A DNA stretch of 14,712 nt, from positions 1 through 14,712 of the forward strand of contig CAYPVT010000017.1 in the NCBI GenBank assembly GCA_964414265.1. Direction: 5' to 3'. Shown in pieces: positions 13,786 through 14,712 of the stretch; position 1 is the first letter of the stretch, and every line of letters begins with the position of its first letter. The position numbers and the translations under genes were made by a program. The notes below the pieces were generated by a model. It ran no database searches. It was not told where the DNA came from and saw only the letters and a list, made by a program, of their open reading frames with translations. The stretch is from VMEP01 sp964414265 (GTDB taxonomy: Bacteria; Patescibacteriota; Minisyncoccia; Phycocordibacterales; VMEP01).

Positions 13786-13794
13786 ATTCTAGCA
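13786..13794 (-). promoter_or_regulatory. Extended -10 promoter of secA
   Basis: TGCTAGAAT on the minus strand is an extended -10 element 7 nt before the secA ATG, so transcription would start at or within a base or two of the start codon. No -35 match is visible. It is nearly the same as the gatB element (TGCTATAAT). Confidence 0.65.
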
Positions 13795-13841
13795 TTTAGG
13801 CCCTTCCCGGGCTAATTATATCGAAACTGTATTTACTGTAT

Positions 13842-13967
13842 TAGGACCCACGGAAATGAGCGCAGTTCTAGGAGCACAAGCAAAAAAGAGTAAGGTGTAC
13901 TTTGTTGTACACTGAGCGAGTTTTTGTGTAATGCAACAACGAAATGCGCTCATTTCCGTGGGTCCTA
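13842..13967. repeat. 126-bp inverted-repeat element, MITE-like or structured RNA
   Basis: Bases 13842-13864 and 13945-13967 are perfect 23-bp inverted repeats (start TAGGACCCACGG) with an 80-bp interior. The interior continues the fold: TTC/GAA (13866-13868, 13941-13943), CAAAAA/TTTTTG (13881-13886, 13921-13926) and a terminal GTGTAC/GTACAC stem (13895-13900, 13907-13912). The ends are flanked by TA, as expected of a Tc1/mariner/IS630-type miniature element, though the TA may be part of the repeat. No transposase is encoded. It lies between the terminator of the lysine-rich gene and the secA promoter. A reading frame across it looks spurious. It could equally be a structured non-coding RNA. 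Confidence 0.7.
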
Positions 13968-13974
13968 TAAAATA

Positions 13975-14004
13975 ACAAAAACCTCTCGTGAGAGAGGTTT
14001 TTGT
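13975..14004 (-). terminator. Intrinsic terminator after the lysine-rich peptide gene
   Basis: Arms 13975-13987 and 13992-14004 are perfect 13-bp complements around the GTGA loop. The stem has a CCTCTC/GAGAGG core with A5 and T5 edges, so it works in both directions. It starts 15 bp past the stop codon of the peptide gene at 14020. Confidence 0.88.
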
Positions 14005-14019
14005 ATACAGCACGAGCAA

Positions 14020-14094
14020 TTATGAACGCTTTGCTTTCTTTGCTTTCTTTGCTGGCTTCTTCTTTGCTGCTGCCTTCTTTTTTTTTGCTGCCAT
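14020..14094 (-). CDS. 24-residue lysine/alanine-rich peptide, histone-H1-tail-like
   Basis: The frame runs from ATG (14094) to TAA (14020) and encodes 12 lysines, 8 alanines, one proline and one arginine in 24 residues, beginning MAAKKKKAAAKKKP and ending KAKRS. Such a peptide resembles the tails of eukaryotic H1 and of bacterial histone-like proteins, so it may bind DNA, RNA or other polyanions, perhaps as a nucleoid component. Support for a real gene is the clean start and stop, the alternation of AAA/AAG and GCA codons in one frame, and a strong terminator 15 bp downstream. No Shine-Dalgarno is present and the low complexity could mislead. Function is inferred from composition only. Confidence 0.6.
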   Translation of the reverse strand: MAAKKKKAAAKKKPAKKAKKAKRS

Positions 14095-14294
14095 TTTATT
14101 AAGGTACGATTATTTTTTAAAGTTGCAGAGTCATCGACCATTCAAAAAAATAAAAAACTTTTTTGAAACAAAACGACTACTGCAGTACTGCTATCATTAT
14201 CATATGCAAACAAAACGCATGCAATATTTTTTGAGAGAAAAGTGTGGATAACTTTTTATTAAAAAATTTTTTCTTTTTGCAGATAAAAAATAAA
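14095..14294. other. AT-rich spacer between murB and the lysine-rich peptide gene
   Basis: These 200 bases carry no credible coding frame. They contain a 10-bp palindrome GCAGTACTGC (14182-14191) and TGTGGATAA (14243-14251), an exact DnaA box read on the minus strand (TTATCCACA). The end near murB is a run of A and T tracts that may help end the murB transcript. A weak promoter for the peptide gene (TTGAAT, 18 bp, TTTAAA on the minus strand) is possible. Confidence 0.5.
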
Positions 14295-14712
14295 TTATTT
14301 TTTTAAAAAATTTCCAAGAAGACAAACTTCAAATTGAAGTGTTATACCAAAAATTTCAAGAACTTTCCCCTGTATTAATAAGGCTAAAGAGAATATTTCC
14401 TCTGCCTTACCGTTTCCATGATTAACCAAAACCAGCGCATGTTTTTCGTATATCCCAACATTTCCTTGTTGCGAACCTTTAACATTACCAGCATGTTCAA
14501 TTAACCATCCAGCGGAAAGTTTTTTAAAATCAGCACTTTCTGTAGAGAAAACTGGAATGTCTGGATATTTTTCAATTAAAGAATCTGCTTGTTTTTTGTC
14601 TATTATAGGGTTTTTAAAAAACGAACCAGCTGTCCCGCAAATATTTAAATCTGGCAATTTGTTCGCGCGAACAAACAAAACCGCTTCGCGTATATCTTTC
14701 GCTTTCACCTTC
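14295..14712 (-). CDS. murB: UDP-N-acetylenolpyruvoylglucosamine reductase, C-terminal part (5' end off window)
   Basis: MurB reduces UDP-GlcNAc-enolpyruvate to UDP-MurNAc with NADPH and FAD, the second committed step of peptidoglycan precursor synthesis. Only the C-terminal MurB domain is present, about 138 codons. IREAVLFVRANKLPD leads into CGTAGSFFKNP, which carries the catalytic serine, then SAGWLIEHAGNVKGSQQGNVGIYEKHA in two conserved pieces, and near the end ITLQFEVCLLG with the conserved glutamate. The frame continues without a stop to the right edge, so a GTG at 14708 is not the true start: the FAD-binding domain lies beyond. The stop codon at 14295 is followed by A/T-rich sequence with no clear stem-loop terminator. 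The next gene on the strand is the lysine-rich peptide. Confidence 0.93.
   Translation of the reverse strand, partial: KVKAKDIREAVLFVRANKLPDLNICGTAGSFFKNPIIDKKQADSLIEKYPDIPVFSTESADFKKLSAGWLIEHAGNVKGSQQGNVGIYEKHALVLVNHGNGKAEEIFSLALLIQGKVLEIFGITLQFEVCLLGNFLKK

Noticed and set aside
13816..14019. 67-codon minus-strand frame across the inverted-repeat element
   Set aside because: It runs through both arms of the palindrome and the terminator, has no ribosome site, and its composition reflects the repeat and not a protein.
14295..14708. murB fragment as a complete short gene starting at the GTG at 14708
   Set aside because: The frame stays open to the window edge and the FAD-binding half of MurB is missing, so the true start is outside.

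Overview
The window looks like a piece of a Patescibacteria (Candidate Phyla Radiation, Parcubacteria-like) chromosome. It is AT-rich and densely packed, and almost every gene is on the minus strand. Shine-Dalgarno sites are scarce: several genes begin 7-9 nt after a -10 element. The gene families are typical of that lineage: a giant surface protein built on the VGIGTTSP repeat, a short Obg without the C-terminal OCT domain, a SecA with an extra segment after Walker A, and small DUF3850/ASCH, MazG-like and Nudix proteins. The placement rests on recalled family features, since no search could be run.

Positions 1-4945 (minus) are one uninterrupted reading frame of at least 1648 codons that leaves the window on the left. 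It encodes a cytoplasmic excisionase/MerR-like helix-turn-helix segment, a linker, one membrane segment near residues 264-288, and a cysteine-free, Ser/Thr/Asn-rich ectodomain with eleven copies of the tail-fibre-type VGIGTTSP motif. Upstream lie an AT-rich spacer with a putative promoter and a hairpin (4946-5261) and a type I signal peptidase, lepB (5262-5801). Divergent from lepB, across a 23-bp palindrome, is a small soluble HTH protein (5849-6100, plus).

Positions 6101-6386 separate the convergent HTH gene and gatB. They hold three strong inverted repeats: a perfect 42-bp palindrome, a 14-bp-arm repeat with a -10-like sequence in both arms, and a classical terminator.

Positions 6387-9606 (minus) read, in transcription order, a two-TM coiled-coil protein, a PF04020-type four-TM protein, obg and gatB. 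Positions 9682-13778 (minus) read, in transcription order, secA, a DUF3850/ASCH protein, an MTH1-like 8-oxo-dGTPase, a second Nudix hydrolase and a MazG-like pyrophosphohydrolase. This joins protein export to a run of nucleotide-pool sanitation genes.

Positions 13779-14712 contain a 126-bp TA-flanked inverted-repeat element (MITE-like, or encoding a structured RNA), a strong terminator, a 24-codon lysine/alanine-rich peptide gene, an AT-rich spacer with a perfect DnaA-box 9-mer, and the C-terminal part of murB, whose 5' end lies beyond the right edge. No rRNA, tRNA, CRISPR array or insertion-sequence transposase was seen.
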